DNA of 64,000 nucleotides, from assembly GCF_002150765.1 (NCBI RefSeq), contig NZ_MUYM01000016.1:124001-188000 (forward strand), read 5' to 3'. The notes under the pieces were generated by a model. It ran no database searches. It saw only the letters and a program-made list of their open reading frames with translations, and was not told the origin of the DNA. How positions within the stretch are numbered: the first letter of the stretch is position 1; each line of letters opens with the position of its first letter. Positions 17,231 through 25,912 of the stretch are shown here, in pieces. The DNA comes from Lentzea kentuckyensis (GTDB lineage Bacteria > Actinomycetota > Actinomycetes > Mycobacteriales > Pseudonocardiaceae). Both the position numbers and the translations under genes were made by a program.

Positions 17231-18508
17231 ATGAGGCTGAAGACGATCGTGGCTGTGCTGGGCGTGGGCGCGGTGGTCGCCTGCGCCCCGGTGCAGTCGG
17301 GGCCGACCGGCTCAGGCACGGACGAGAAGACCGGGCAGCTGCGGGTCTGGCTGTTCGACGAGGTCAACCGCGGCCCGAAGGAAGCCGTCGTGAAGGAGGC
17401 GATCTCCGAGTTCCAGGGCCGGCACAGCGGTGTCACCGTCGATGTCCAGTACATCCAGGTGTCCAGCCGGGCGGAACGCTTCAAGGCCGCGTTCAGCGAC
17501 CCCAAGAGCGCCCCGGACGTCGCCGAGTTCGGCAACACCGACCTCGCGGGCTACGTCTCCGCGGGTGGCTTCTCGGAGCTCGACCTGAGCTCTTGGAGCG
17601 AGTCCAAGGATCTGGTCCCGACGATCCTCGACACGGCCAAGGTCGACGGCAAGACGTACGGCGTGCCGTGGTTCGTCGGCGTCCGCGCGCTCTACTACCG
17701 CACCGACGTGTTCACCGAGCTCGGCCTCAAGCCGCCGGCGACGCTCGACGAGATCGCGCCGCTGGCCCGGCAGATCCGGCAGCGCAAGCCCGAGCTGATC
17801 GGCATCTCCGCCGGCGGCAAGTACCTGTTCGCCGCGCTGCCGTTCATCTGGGCGAACGGCGGTGACATCGCCAAGTCCGACGGCGGCAAGTTCACCGCCA
17901 CCATCGACAGCGCCGAGGCGAAGGCCGGCGTCGCCAAGTACACCGAGCTGATCAAGGACGACATCTGCCCGCCGGCCACCTGTGCGGGCAACGGCGGTGA
18001 CGCGAGCGTCGAGCAGTTCCGCGCGGGCAAGGCCGCGATGACCATCGGCGGCGACTTCAACCGCAAGTCCGTCGACGCCAGCAGCGCTGCGGGCAAGTAC
18101 GGCGTCGTGCCGTTGCCCGGCAAGAGTGCGGGTTCGATCGCGCCCGCGTTCGCCGGTGGCAACCTGCTCGGGGTCATGAAGGGCACTCAGCGCAAGACGC
18201 TCGCGAACGAGTTCACGCAGCTGCTCGCGTCGAAGAAGTACCAGCAGAAGATGTACACGGCGATGGGCAACCTGCCGACCTTCAGCGATGTGCAGAAGCA
18301 GGTCAGCGACTCCGACAAGTTCCTGGAGCCGTTCACCAAGACCCTGCAGTCCGGCACGAAGTTCGTCCCCGTCACGCCGGCGTGGGCGAAGATCGAGGCG
18401 CAGACCGTGGTGCCGACGATGATCCAGGAGGTCGTCACCGGCGCGAAGAACGTCGACACGGCCACCGCCGACGCGGCCAAGACGATGAACGCGGCCTTCG
18501 CCTCGTGA
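17231..18508 (+). CDS. dasA: Chitobiose/GlcNAc-type ABC transporter substrate-binding lipoprotein
   Basis: A 425-residue extracytoplasmic sugar-binding lipoprotein (family 1 extracellular solute-binding proteins). The signal peptide ends in the lipobox VVAC with lipidated C18. Body motifs such as LRVWLFDE, ALYYRTDVFTELGLKPPATL and FIWANGGDI are typical of sugar SBPs. The ATG at 17231 is chosen because GGAGGG lies four bases upstream. The DasA assignment rests on the dre operator, the two permease genes and the GH20 gene that follow; sequence alone would only support a sugar SBP. It overlaps the next gene by four bases. Confidence 0.85.
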   Translation: MRLKTIVAVLGVGAVVACAPVQSGPTGSGTDEKTGQLRVWLFDEVNRGPKEAVVKEAISEFQGRHSGVTVDVQYIQVSSRAERFKAAFSDPKSAPDVAEFGNTDLAGYVSAGGFSELDLSSWSESKDLVPTILDTAKVDGKTYGVPWFVGVRALYYRTDVFTELGLKPPATLDEIAPLARQIRQRKPELIGISAGGKYLFAALPFIWANGGDIAKSDGGKFTATIDSAEAKAGVAKYTELIKDDICPPATCAGNGGDASVEQFRAGKAAMTIGGDFNRKSVDASSAAGKYGVVPLPGKSAGSIAPAFAGGNLLGVMKGTQRKTLANEFTQLLASKKYQQKMYTAMGNLPTFSDVQKQVSDSDKFLEPFTKTLQSGTKFVPVTPAWAKIEAQTVVPTMIQEVVTGAKNVDTATADAAKTMNAAFAS

Positions 18509-19395
18509 GCATGACCGCCAAAGGCCAGGGGCGGACCGCGTTCGCCTACCTGGCTCCAGCGCTGCTGGTCCTCGGGGGTCTGCTGGCCTACCCGATCTAC
18601 CAGCTGGTGCTCATCTCGCTCTACGACTACGGCCAGGAGCAGGTGAGCGGGGGAGCTCCGCTCACCTTCCTGGGGCTCGGGAACTACCAGAAGCTGTTGG
18701 GGGACCAGCAGTTCTGGGGTGTGCTCGGGCAGACCGTCGCGTTCGCGGCGGTCTGCGTGGTCGGCACGCTGCTGGTGGGCGCCTTTCTCGCGATCCTCGC
18801 CACGAGGGTCCGCACCTGGGTCCGGATGACGTTGTTCCTGGCGGCGCTCGGCGCGTGGTCCACGCCCGCGGTCGCCGGCTCGACGATCTGGCTCTTCCTG
18901 TTCGACGCGAACTTCGGGTTCGTCAACGAGGTCCTGGGCATCCAGGGCTTCTCCTGGACGTTCGACAAGTGGACGGCGTTCGGACTCGTTGCGGCACAGG
19001 TGATCTGGTGCTCGTTCCCGTTCGTCATGGTGACGCTCTACGCGGGCATCAAGGCGATCCCCGGCGAGGTGCTGGAGGCGGCGGCACTGGACGGCGCCTC
19101 GGCGTTCCGCACGGCCTGGAGCGTCACCCTGCCGTTGCTGCGGCCGATCATCCTCGTGGTGACGATCCAGTCGATCATCTGGGACTTCAAGGTGTTCACG
19201 CAGATCTACGTGATGACCAACGGCGGCGGTATCGCCGGGCGCAACCTCGTGCTCAACGTCTATGCCTACCAACAGGCGTTCGCGGCGTCGGAGTACGGCC
19301 TGGGCGCGGCGATCGGTGTCGTGATGACCGTGCTGCTGCTGGCGATCACGATGTTCTACCTCCGTGCGCTGCGGCGGTCCGGGGAGGTCTTGTGA
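18505..19395 (+). CDS. dasB: Sugar ABC transporter permease (DasB-like)
   Basis: A 296-residue inner-membrane permease with six predicted membrane segments and the binding-protein-dependent transport motif EAAALDGASAFRTAWSVTLP, which docks to the ATPase. It forms a heterodimer with the next gene product. The start GTG 18505 overlaps the dasA stop (GTGA); an ATG two codons on (18511) is an alternative. No ATP-binding subunit is encoded in this operon. In Streptomyces the shared ATPase MsiK serves DasABC, so a distant msiK is expected. Confidence 0.88.
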   Translation: MSMTAKGQGRTAFAYLAPALLVLGGLLAYPIYQLVLISLYDYGQEQVSGGAPLTFLGLGNYQKLLGDQQFWGVLGQTVAFAAVCVVGTLLVGAFLAILATRVRTWVRMTLFLAALGAWSTPAVAGSTIWLFLFDANFGFVNEVLGIQGFSWTFDKWTAFGLVAAQVIWCSFPFVMVTLYAGIKAIPGEVLEAAALDGASAFRTAWSVTLPLLRPIILVVTIQSIIWDFKVFTQIYVMTNGGGIAGRNLVLNVYAYQQAFAASEYGLGAAIGVVMTVLLLAITMFYLRALRRSGEVL

Positions 19396-20225
19396 GGCGC
19401 CGGCTGACCGAGGGCCTCGTCCTCGTCATCGCGGGAGTCGTCGCGTTCCCGCTGTTCTGGATGGTGCTGAGCGCGTTCAAGCCGGAGGACGAGATCATCT
19501 CGGCCGACCCGGTGCCGTGGACGACGAGGCCGACGCTGGACAGCTTCACGCGCGCGCTGACCGTCGCGAACTTCGGGCGCTACTTCATGAACAGCGTGAT
19601 CGTCGCGCTGATCGTGGTGGTGCTGAGCATCCTGATCTCGTTCCTGGCCGCGACCGCGCTGACCCGGTTCCGGTTCCGCAGCCGCACCACGTTGCTGATC
19701 ATGCTGCTGGTCGTGCAGATGGTGCCGGTCGAGGCGTTGACCGTGCCGCTGTTCTTCCTGATGCGGTCCGTGGGCGACAGCGTTCCGGCGTTCGGGCTGA
19801 ACCACCTGGGCTCGCTCGTGCTGGTGCACCTGGCGTTCGGGCTGCCGTTCGCGATCTGGATGCTGCGCGGCTTCGTCGCCGCGGTGCCGGTGGAGCTGGA
19901 GGAGGCCGCCACCCTGGACGGCGCCTCGCGGTTCCGGTTCCTCTGGCAGGTGCTGTTCCCGCTCGTCGCGCCCGGCCTGGTGGCGACGTCGGTGCTGTCG
20001 TTCATCCACGCCTGGAACGACTTCCTGTTCGCCAAGACGTTCATCATCTCGGCCGTGGAGAACCAGACCCTGCCGCTGGCTCTTCAGGTGTTCGTCAAAC
20101 CCGACCAGAACGATTGGGGCGCGATCATGGCGGGCTCCACCCTGATGACCATCCCTGTGCTGATCTTCTTCGTGCTCGTGCAGCGTCGTCTGGTGTCCGG
20201 CTTGGCAGGGGCGGTGAAGGGATGA
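19392..20225 (+). CDS. dasC: Sugar ABC transporter permease (DasC-like)
   Basis: A 277-residue permease, second half of the DasBC channel. It has an N-terminal signal-anchor (LTEGLVLVIAGVVAFPLFWM), six hydrophobic segments, and the EAA motif EEAATLDGASRFRFLWQVLF. The GTG at 19392 overlaps the dasB stop by four bases, so translation is coupled. A longer in-frame reading upstream is only the shadow of dasB. It is followed by the hexosaminidase with an ATGA overlap. Confidence 0.9.
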   Translation: MRRRLTEGLVLVIAGVVAFPLFWMVLSAFKPEDEIISADPVPWTTRPTLDSFTRALTVANFGRYFMNSVIVALIVVVLSILISFLAATALTRFRFRSRTTLLIMLLVVQMVPVEALTVPLFFLMRSVGDSVPAFGLNHLGSLVLVHLAFGLPFAIWMLRGFVAAVPVELEEAATLDGASRFRFLWQVLFPLVAPGLVATSVLSFIHAWNDFLFAKTFIISAVENQTLPLALQVFVKPDQNDWGAIMAGSTLMTIPVLIFFVLVQRRLVSGLAGAVKG

Positions 20226-21589
20226 ACCTCCTGCCGCGTCCGGTGTCCTACGTGGACGGCGGAAGACTCTGTGCCTACCGGGGCTGGGAGACGGTTCTCG
20301 TCGACGGCCCGGCCGGCGGTTATCGGCTGTCGTCGAGCGAGGACGGTGTGCTGATCGAGGCGCACGACGAGGCCGGCGAGATGAACGCGCTGCAGACGCT
20401 GCGGCAGTTGCTGGGGCCGCAGGCGTTCCGGGCGGCGGGCGAGAAACCGACGGTCATCCCCGCGTGCGAGATCGTCGACCACCCGCGGTTCCCGTGGCGC
20501 GGCGTGATGCTCGACGTGTCACGGCACTTCCTGCCCAAGCGGGAGGTGCTGCGATATGTCGAGCTGCTCTCCGCGCACAAGCTCAACGTCCTGCACCTGC
20601 ACCTGACCGACGACCAGGGCTGGCGCTTCGAGTGCAGGCGCTACCCGAAGCTCACCGAGGTCGGGTCGTGGCGGGAGGACTCGCGGTTCGGCGACCGGCG
20701 TTCGGCCGGCATGTCCGGGCGTCCGCACGGCGGTTTCTATGCGCAGGACGACCTGCGGGAGATCGTCGAGTACGCACGGGCGCGGCACATCGTGGTGGTC
20801 CCCGAGATCGACATCCCTGGCCACTCGCAGGCGGCCATCGCGGCCTATCCGGAACTCGGCGTGCACGGCGGCGGTGTCTGGACCGACTGGGGCGTCAACG
20901 AACGCGTGCTGAACACCGAGGAGTCCACAGTGGACTTCTATCGGAACGTGTTCGACGAACTGATGGACGTGTTCCCGTCCGAGGTCATCGGGCTCGGCGG
21001 CGACGAGGCGCCCGGCCACGAAGGCGAGCTGGTCCGGGCGATCGCGAAGCACATCGTGCGCGGTGGACGGCGGCCGTACGGGTGGGACGAGATCCTGGAG
21101 TCCGGTCCGTTGCCGGGCGGCACGATCGTCGCTTCCTGGCGCGGTGTCGAAGGCGGCGTCACGGCGCTGCGTGAGGGCCACGACGTGGTGATGTGCCCTG
21201 AACAGCACGTTTATCTGGACTACCGGCAGTCGGAGTCGCCCGACGAACCGATTCCGGTGGGGACGGTGACCACACTGGAGGACGTCTACGCCTGGGATCC
21301 GGTGCCAGCCGAGCTCACGGGTGACGAACCCGGACGGTTGCTGGGCGCGCAGGCGAACATCTGGACCGAGCACCTCGACTCGGCCCGGCGGGTGGACTAC
21401 GCGGCGTTCCCGAGGCTGGCCGCGTTCGCCGAGGTCATGTGGTCCCCGGCGGAGAAGGATCCGGAGTTCGTGCGGCGGCTCGCCGAGCACCATCTCCCGA
21501 GGCTGGACGCACTGGGGGTGGAGTACCGACCCCTCGACGGCCCACTCCCGTGGCAGCGGCTTCCCGGTGTACCGGGCTTCCCGCGCTGA
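20222..21589 (+). CDS. GH20 beta-N-acetylhexosaminidase
   Basis: A 455-residue enzyme of glycoside hydrolase family 20, which releases terminal GlcNAc from chitobiose and related sugars by substrate-assisted catalysis. An N-terminal GH20b-like domain (1-110) precedes the TIM barrel. The catalytic pair is D261-E262 in LGGDEAPGHEGE. Other family blocks: GVMLDVSRHFLPKREVLRY, HLHLTDDQGWR and WTEHLDSARRVDYAAFPRLA. No signal peptide is present, so it acts in the cytosol on imported chitobiose. It is the last gene of the das operon, as dasD is in Streptomyces coelicolor (from memory). Confidence 0.92.
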   Translation: MNLLPRPVSYVDGGRLCAYRGWETVLVDGPAGGYRLSSSEDGVLIEAHDEAGEMNALQTLRQLLGPQAFRAAGEKPTVIPACEIVDHPRFPWRGVMLDVSRHFLPKREVLRYVELLSAHKLNVLHLHLTDDQGWRFECRRYPKLTEVGSWREDSRFGDRRSAGMSGRPHGGFYAQDDLREIVEYARARHIVVVPEIDIPGHSQAAIAAYPELGVHGGGVWTDWGVNERVLNTEESTVDFYRNVFDELMDVFPSEVIGLGGDEAPGHEGELVRAIAKHIVRGGRRPYGWDEILESGPLPGGTIVASWRGVEGGVTALREGHDVVMCPEQHVYLDYRQSESPDEPIPVGTVTTLEDVYAWDPVPAELTGDEPGRLLGAQANIWTEHLDSARRVDYAAFPRLAAFAEVMWSPAEKDPEFVRRLAEHHLPRLDALGVEYRPLDGPLPWQRLPGVPGFPR

Positions 21590-21592
21590 TCA

Positions 21593-21618
21593 GCAGGGGT
21601 GGCGTCCCCCACCCCTGC
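21593..21618. terminator. das operon terminator hairpin
   Basis: A perfect 10 bp stem (GCAGGGGTGG and CCACCCCTGC) with a six-base loop begins four bases after the hexosaminidase stop codon. It lies between convergent genes and could end transcription from both sides. Confidence 0.75.
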
Positions 21619-21654
21619 CAACGGCTACCTGTGTGTTCCCGATGTCCATGTCGA

Positions 21655-21885
21655 TCACATCGCAACGTCTTCCTCGGGCATGAGGATCCAGGCGGCGATG
21701 TAGAGGATCGCTCCGGTGCCGAACCCGAGCAGCGTCGCCGCCACCAGGATGATCCGCAGGATCGCGCCGTCGACGCCGATCATCTTGGCCATGCCGCCGC
21801 AGACACCGGCGATCATCTTGTCGCTCCGGCTGCGGCGGAGCTTCTTGACCTGGTCAGTGGCTTCGTTGAGCACGTTGTTCGTCAT
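21655..21885 (-). CDS. PspC domain protein
   Basis: A 76-residue membrane protein of the PspC (phage-shock C) family. The diagnostic stretch is LRRSRSDKMIAGVCGGMAKM, followed by one long hydrophobic segment (about 42-70) ending WILMPEED. Small stand-alone PspC proteins are common in actinobacteria and are linked to envelope stress. No pspA is nearby. The start ATG is at 21885. The next gene on this strand lies 85 bp upstream, so it probably has its own promoter. Confidence 0.9.
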   Translation of the reverse strand: MTNNVLNEATDQVKKLRRSRSDKMIAGVCGGMAKMIGVDGAILRIILVAATLLGFGTGAILYIAAWILMPEEDVAM

Positions 21886-21970
21886 GGCTCAAGATTCGCC
21901 GAATTCCACCACCGGCACATCGGTGACCACCCGGAACCCGACCCTGAAACCGGGCCGGGTTCTCAGGGGT

Positions 21971-22357
21971 TCAGTCGAGGCAGAACTCGTTGCCCTCGAC
22001 GTCCTGCATGTTCTGGCACGACTCGTTGTCCTCGTCGGCGAGCAGCAGCTGCCCGCGCACCGCTCCGAGCGCGACCAGCCGGGAGCACTCGGCCTCGAGC
22101 GCGTCGAGGCGTTCCTGGCCCACCAGCCCGGTGCCGACCCGCACGTCGAGGTGCACCCGGTTCTTGACGATCTTGCCCTCGGGCACGCGCTGGAAGAACA
22201 GCCGCGGACCGACCCCGGAGGGATCGCCGGCGGCGAACCACGAGTCGTCGTCGTGCTCGGACGGTCCGACGTACCCCAGCACCTCGCACCAGAACCGGCC
22301 GACGCGCACGGGTTCCGCGCAGTCGAACGTGACCTGGACCTGTTTCACTGACCCCAT
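21971..22357 (-). CDS. VOC superfamily (glyoxalase-like) protein
   Basis: A 128-residue protein of the vicinal oxygen chelate fold: VKQVQVTFDCAEPVRVGRFWCEVLGY at the N-terminus and NMQDVEGNEFCLD at the C-terminus, the usual ends of the glyoxalase-like subgroup in actinobacteria. The metal-binding pattern is incomplete, so catalysis cannot be assumed. It may bind an antibiotic or other small molecule. It starts only 34 bp from the divergent MoxR gene, so the two promoters must overlap. Confidence 0.83.
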   Translation of the reverse strand: MGSVKQVQVTFDCAEPVRVGRFWCEVLGYVGPSEHDDDSWFAAGDPSGVGPRLFFQRVPEGKIVKNRVHLDVRVGTGLVGQERLDALEAECSRLVALGAVRGQLLLADEDNESCQNMQDVEGNEFCLD

Positions 22358-22391
22358 CAGCCCACCTTAAAGGGGGCTTACTCTGTGGGGC

Positions 22392-23222
22392 ATGCAGTCC
22401 CCTGAGGAACTGGCGTCAGGGCTCGACCGCGCCGGGTACCTGCCGGACGGTGGGATCGCCACGGCGGCGTTCCTCGCGGTCCGGATGGGCCGGCCGCTGT
22501 TCCTCGAAGGCGAACCCGGCACCGGCAAGACCTCGCTGGCGTTGGCGCTGGCCACCACGCTGGACGTGCCGTTGATCCGGCTGCAGTGCCACGAGGGCAT
22601 CGACGCCACCCAGGCCCTGTACGACTGGGACTACCCGCGTCAGCTGATGCACCTGCGCGTGCTGGAGACCCGCGGCGAAGTGGACGAGGCCTCGCTCTAC
22701 ACGCGACGGTTCCTGCTCGCCCGGCCGCTGCTCCGGGCGCTGGAGAACGCTCCGTGCGTGCTGCTCGTCGACGAGATCGACCGGGCGGACGACGAGTTCG
22801 AGGCGTTCCTGCTGGAGGTGCTGTCCGAGAACGCCGTCAGCATCCCCGAGTTCGGCGAGATCAGGGCCACGACGCCGCCGCTGACCGTGCTGACCTCGAA
22901 CCGGACCCGCGAGGTGCACGACGCGTTGAAGCGCCGCTGCCTCTACCACTGGCTGGAGCACCCGGACCTGGAACGGGAAGTCGCGATCCTCCGCCGCACC
23001 CTGCCCGGCCTGGACGAACGGCTCGCGCAGCAGGTCGCGGAGGCCGTGCGGAAGATGCGCGGCCTCGACCTGCTGAAGCCACCCGGTGTCGCGGAGTCGC
23101 TGGACTGGGCGCGGGCGCTGCAGGCGTTGGGTCGCACCGAACCGGACGTGACGACGCTCGGAGCCGTGCTGAAGTACCGGGAGGACGCGGATCGCGTGAT
23201 CGGGAGCACAATCGTGGGGTGA
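22392..23222 (+). CDS. MoxR-type AAA+ ATPase (CoxD-like)
   Basis: A 276-residue AAA+ ATPase: Walker A GEPGTGKTSLA (about 37-47), Walker B VLLVDEIDRAD, and the MoxR hallmark TSNRTREVHDALKRRCLYHW. In the CO dehydrogenase system CoxD is the chaperone that helps build the Cu/Mo site. Its placement at the head of a VWA, XdhC, coxSLMG run supports that role. TACTCT (22379-22384) sits seven bases before the ATG, so the transcript may be leaderless. It overlaps the VWA gene by four bases (GTGA). Confidence 0.9.
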   Translation: MQSPEELASGLDRAGYLPDGGIATAAFLAVRMGRPLFLEGEPGTGKTSLALALATTLDVPLIRLQCHEGIDATQALYDWDYPRQLMHLRVLETRGEVDEASLYTRRFLLARPLLRALENAPCVLLVDEIDRADDEFEAFLLEVLSENAVSIPEFGEIRATTPPLTVLTSNRTREVHDALKRRCLYHWLEHPDLEREVAILRRTLPGLDERLAQQVAEAVRKMRGLDLLKPPGVAESLDWARALQALGRTEPDVTTLGAVLKYREDADRVIGSTIVG

Positions 23223-24193
23223 CGGAAGCCTGCGTGGGGTTCACGCGCGTCCTGCGGGGCGCGGGACTCCAGTGCGGGCCCGATCGCGTCCAGGCGTTCC
23301 TGCGGGCGACCGCGCACGTCGACCTGTACTGGGCCGGGCGCCTCACGTTGTGCGCCGACCCGGACGACCTGCCGCGCTACGACGCCGCCTACCGCGCGTA
23401 CTTCGGCGGCACACCGCCCCGGCCGCGTTCGACGGTCGAGCTCGACTCGATGACGGTCGGTGTGGCGGCCTCCGAAGTGGAAGTGTTGCGCCACAAGGAC
23501 ATCTCCGAGTTCAACGCGGCACCGTTGATCCAGCGGTTGAAGCCCCTTCCGCCGCGCAGACGATCACGCAGGCTGAAGAAGGCCCGTCGTGGCCGGATGG
23601 ACCTGGCCCGCACGGTCCGCGCGATGATCGAGATCGGTGGTGAGATCGCGCTGCCGCGGCACCGCCGTCGTGGGGTGAAGGCGCGCAGGCTGGTGCTGTT
23701 GATCGACGTGTCCGGCTCGATGGCCGCCTACTCCGACGCTTTGCTGCGGTTCGCGCACGTGATCGCGCACGCCATGCCCGTCGAGGTCCGGACGATCGGC
23801 ACGCGGCTCACCAGGGTGACCCGTCAGCTGCGCGAGCGCGATCCGGAACGTGCGTTGCGAGCGGCGGGAAGGGCAATCCCGGACTACGAGGGCGGCACCA
23901 GGCTCGGTGAGGCGTTGCGGCGGTTCAACCAGCAGTGGCGGCAGCGAGGTGCGGTGGTCGTGTTGTTCAGCGACGGCTGGGAACGTGGCGACCCGACGCT
24001 GCTGGCGAACGAGATGGTGAGGCTGAGACGGGTGAGCCACAAGGTCATCTGGGCCAACCCGCACGCGGGCAAGCCCGGTTACCGGCCGGTGCAGGGTGGC
24101 GTGGTGGCGGCGCTCCCGCACGTCGACAGGATGGTCGCCGGCCACAGCGTGCACGCGTTGGAAGAACTGCTGAAGGAAGTGCGCCATGCGTGA
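23219..24193 (+). CDS. VWA domain protein (CoxE-like)
   Basis: A 324-residue protein of the CoxE family. The C-terminal von Willebrand A domain has an intact MIDAS motif, LLIDVSGSMAAYSD, and a later Asp in VVVLFSDGWERGD. The N-terminal 150 residues are the CoxE-specific region (FTRVLRGAGLQCGPDRVQAF). These proteins work with MoxR ATPases to mature metalloenzymes. The start is GTG 23219, overlapping the MoxR stop. It overlaps the XdhC gene by eight bases. Confidence 0.9.
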   Translation: MTEACVGFTRVLRGAGLQCGPDRVQAFLRATAHVDLYWAGRLTLCADPDDLPRYDAAYRAYFGGTPPRPRSTVELDSMTVGVAASEVEVLRHKDISEFNAAPLIQRLKPLPPRRRSRRLKKARRGRMDLARTVRAMIEIGGEIALPRHRRRGVKARRLVLLIDVSGSMAAYSDALLRFAHVIAHAMPVEVRTIGTRLTRVTRQLRERDPERALRAAGRAIPDYEGGTRLGEALRRFNQQWRQRGAVVVLFSDGWERGDPTLLANEMVRLRRVSHKVIWANPHAGKPGYRPVQGGVVAALPHVDRMVAGHSVHALEELLKEVRHA

Positions 24194-25277
24194 TGTCCTG
24201 TTCGACCTCGCGGAACGGGTGGCGAACGGCGAGACCGTCGGCGTCGGGACCGTGGTCGCGACCTTCAGCTCGGCGCCGCGGCCGGCGGGGGCGGCGATGC
24301 TGGTGACCGAGGGTGGCGAGGCGATCGGCAGCGTGTCCGGCGGCTGCGTCGAAGGGGCTGTGTACGACCTGGCGCAGTCCAGCGACGACCCGGTCCTGCA
24401 GCGGTACGGGGTGAGCGACGACGACGCGTTCGCGGTCGGGCTCACCTGCGGCGGGATCATCGACATCTACGTCGAGAAGATCAACGCCCACACGTTTCCG
24501 CAGCTCGGTGAGGTGGTGGAGACGGTCCGCGCCGAGGAACCGGTGGCGGTCGCGACAGTCGTCGAGCACCCGGACGGCATCGGCCGGCGCATGGTCGTCT
24601 GGCCGGATCGGCGGGCCGGCAGTCTCGGCAGCTCACGGATCGACGACGCCGTCACGGACGACGCACGCGGCATGCTGGCCAGCGGACGCAGCGGTGTGCT
24701 GACGTACGGCCCGGACGGTCAGCGGCGCGGCGAGGGCATGAGCGTGTTCGTGAACTCGTTCGAACCGCCGCCGCGCATGCTGGTGTTCGGCGCGATCGAC
24801 TTCGCCGCCGCCATGGCACGGCTCGGCGCGTTCCTCGGCTACCGCGTGACCGTCTGCGACGCGCGACCAGTGTTCGCCACGCACAGCCGTTTCCCGGAGG
24901 CGGACGAGGTCGTTGTGGACTGGCCACACCGCTACCTGGAGCGCGAGGCGGCCAAACTCGACGAACGCACCGTCATCGCCGTTCTCACGCACGACCCGAA
25001 GTTCGACGTGCCGCTGCTGGAGGTCGCCCTGCGACTCAAGGTCGGTTACGTCGGCGCCATGGGGTCGCGGCGCACGCACGAAGATCGGCTGCAACGGTTG
25101 CGGGAAGCCGGGTTGGCCGAGAGCGAGCTGGAGGTTCTGGCCTCGCCGATCGGCCTGGATCTCGGTGCCAGGACGCCGGAGGAGACCGCGGTGTCGATCG
25201 CCGCCGAGATCATTTCCTTGCGGTGGAAGGGATCCGGCCGTCGTCTGGTCGATCTTGGTGAACCGATCCACCACTGA
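24186..25277 (+). CDS. XdhC/CoxI family molybdenum-cofactor chaperone
   Basis: A 363-residue protein. The N-terminal XdhC_CoxI domain has the blocks VGTVVATFSSAPRPAGAAML and GSVSGGCVEGAVYDLA, including the conserved Cys. The C-terminal Rossmann-like domain ends ALRLKVGYVGAMGSRRTHED and IGLDLGARTPEETAVSIAAE. XdhC binds Moco and delivers it, after sulfuration or nucleotide addition, to xanthine-oxidase-family enzymes. Here the client should be CoxL. It starts with ATG 24186 inside the coxE end. Confidence 0.92.
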   Translation: MRDVLFDLAERVANGETVGVGTVVATFSSAPRPAGAAMLVTEGGEAIGSVSGGCVEGAVYDLAQSSDDPVLQRYGVSDDDAFAVGLTCGGIIDIYVEKINAHTFPQLGEVVETVRAEEPVAVATVVEHPDGIGRRMVVWPDRRAGSLGSSRIDDAVTDDARGMLASGRSGVLTYGPDGQRRGEGMSVFVNSFEPPPRMLVFGAIDFAAAMARLGAFLGYRVTVCDARPVFATHSRFPEADEVVVDWPHRYLEREAAKLDERTVIAVLTHDPKFDVPLLEVALRLKVGYVGAMGSRRTHEDRLQRLREAGLAESELEVLASPIGLDLGARTPEETAVSIAAEIISLRWKGSGRRLVDLGEPIHH

Positions 25278-25314
25278 TCGGGTTGTTGAACTCGCAAACG
25301 GGGAGGAGGCTGAA

Positions 25315-25362
25315 GTGACCCTCGTCACTAAGAAAGAAGAAGGCCCACCGCCGTTTCGATAA
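25315..25362 (+). CDS. Possible 15-residue leader peptide before coxS
   Basis: GTG 25315 opens a 15-codon frame ([15 protein letters not shown]) that closes with TAA at 25360-25362. A near-perfect ribosome site GGAGGAGG lies five bases upstream, stronger than that of most genes here. It sits between the XdhC stop and the coxS ribosome site. GTGAC-CCTC-GTCAC at its start is a small dyad. It may be a leader peptide or simply a remnant; no homologue is known to me. Confidence 0.35.
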   Translation: MTLVTKKEEGPPPFR

Positions 25363-25378
25363 AGCACGGGAGGGTTTC

Positions 25379-25912
25379 ATGCACATCTCGGTCAACGTCG
25401 ACGGAGTGACGTACGCCGACGAGGTCGAACCCCGGCTCCTGCTCGTCCACTACCTGCGGGAGCGTCTGGGCAAGACCGGCACCGTCGTCGGCTGCGACAC
25501 CGGAAACTGCGGCGCCTGCACGGTGCACCTCGACGGCCACAGCGTGAAGTCGTGTCAGATGTTCGCGGTCCAGGCGAACGGGCACGACGTCACGACGATC
25601 GAAGGCCTCGCCCGTGACGGCCGGCTGCACCCCGTGCAGGAGGCGTTCCGGGCCAACCACGCGTTGCAGTGCGGTTTCTGCACGCCCGGCATGATCATGC
25701 AGGCGATCGACCTGCTCGCCGACGAGTCGGATCCCGACGACGAGACCGTGCGGAAGGGCCTGGAGGGCAACCTCTGCCGCTGCACGGGCTACCAGAACAT
25801 CGTCCGCGCGGTGCAGGACGCCGCCCAGCGGATGAAGCCGGGTGCCGGCCCGAGGATCGAACAGCACAGCGACGAGACCGTCGCGGCGAAGCAGCCGGTA
25901 GGTGGCGAGTGA
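25379..25912 (+). CDS. coxS: CO dehydrogenase-type small subunit, 2x[2Fe-2S]
   Basis: A 177-residue iron-sulfur subunit. The plant-ferredoxin-like N-terminal cluster is held by C39, C44, C47 and C59 (CDTGNCGAC). The second cluster is bound by C98, C101, C133 and C135 (CGFC, CRC). All eight ligands are present. It carries electrons from the molybdenum centre to FAD. The gene order S-L-M is that of form II enzymes. The start is ATG 25379, behind GGGAGGG. It is about 15 residues longer at the C-terminus than typical CoxS. Confidence 0.95.
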   Translation: MHISVNVDGVTYADEVEPRLLLVHYLRERLGKTGTVVGCDTGNCGACTVHLDGHSVKSCQMFAVQANGHDVTTIEGLARDGRLHPVQEAFRANHALQCGFCTPGMIMQAIDLLADESDPDDETVRKGLEGNLCRCTGYQNIVRAVQDAAQRMKPGAGPRIEQHSDETVAAKQPVGGE

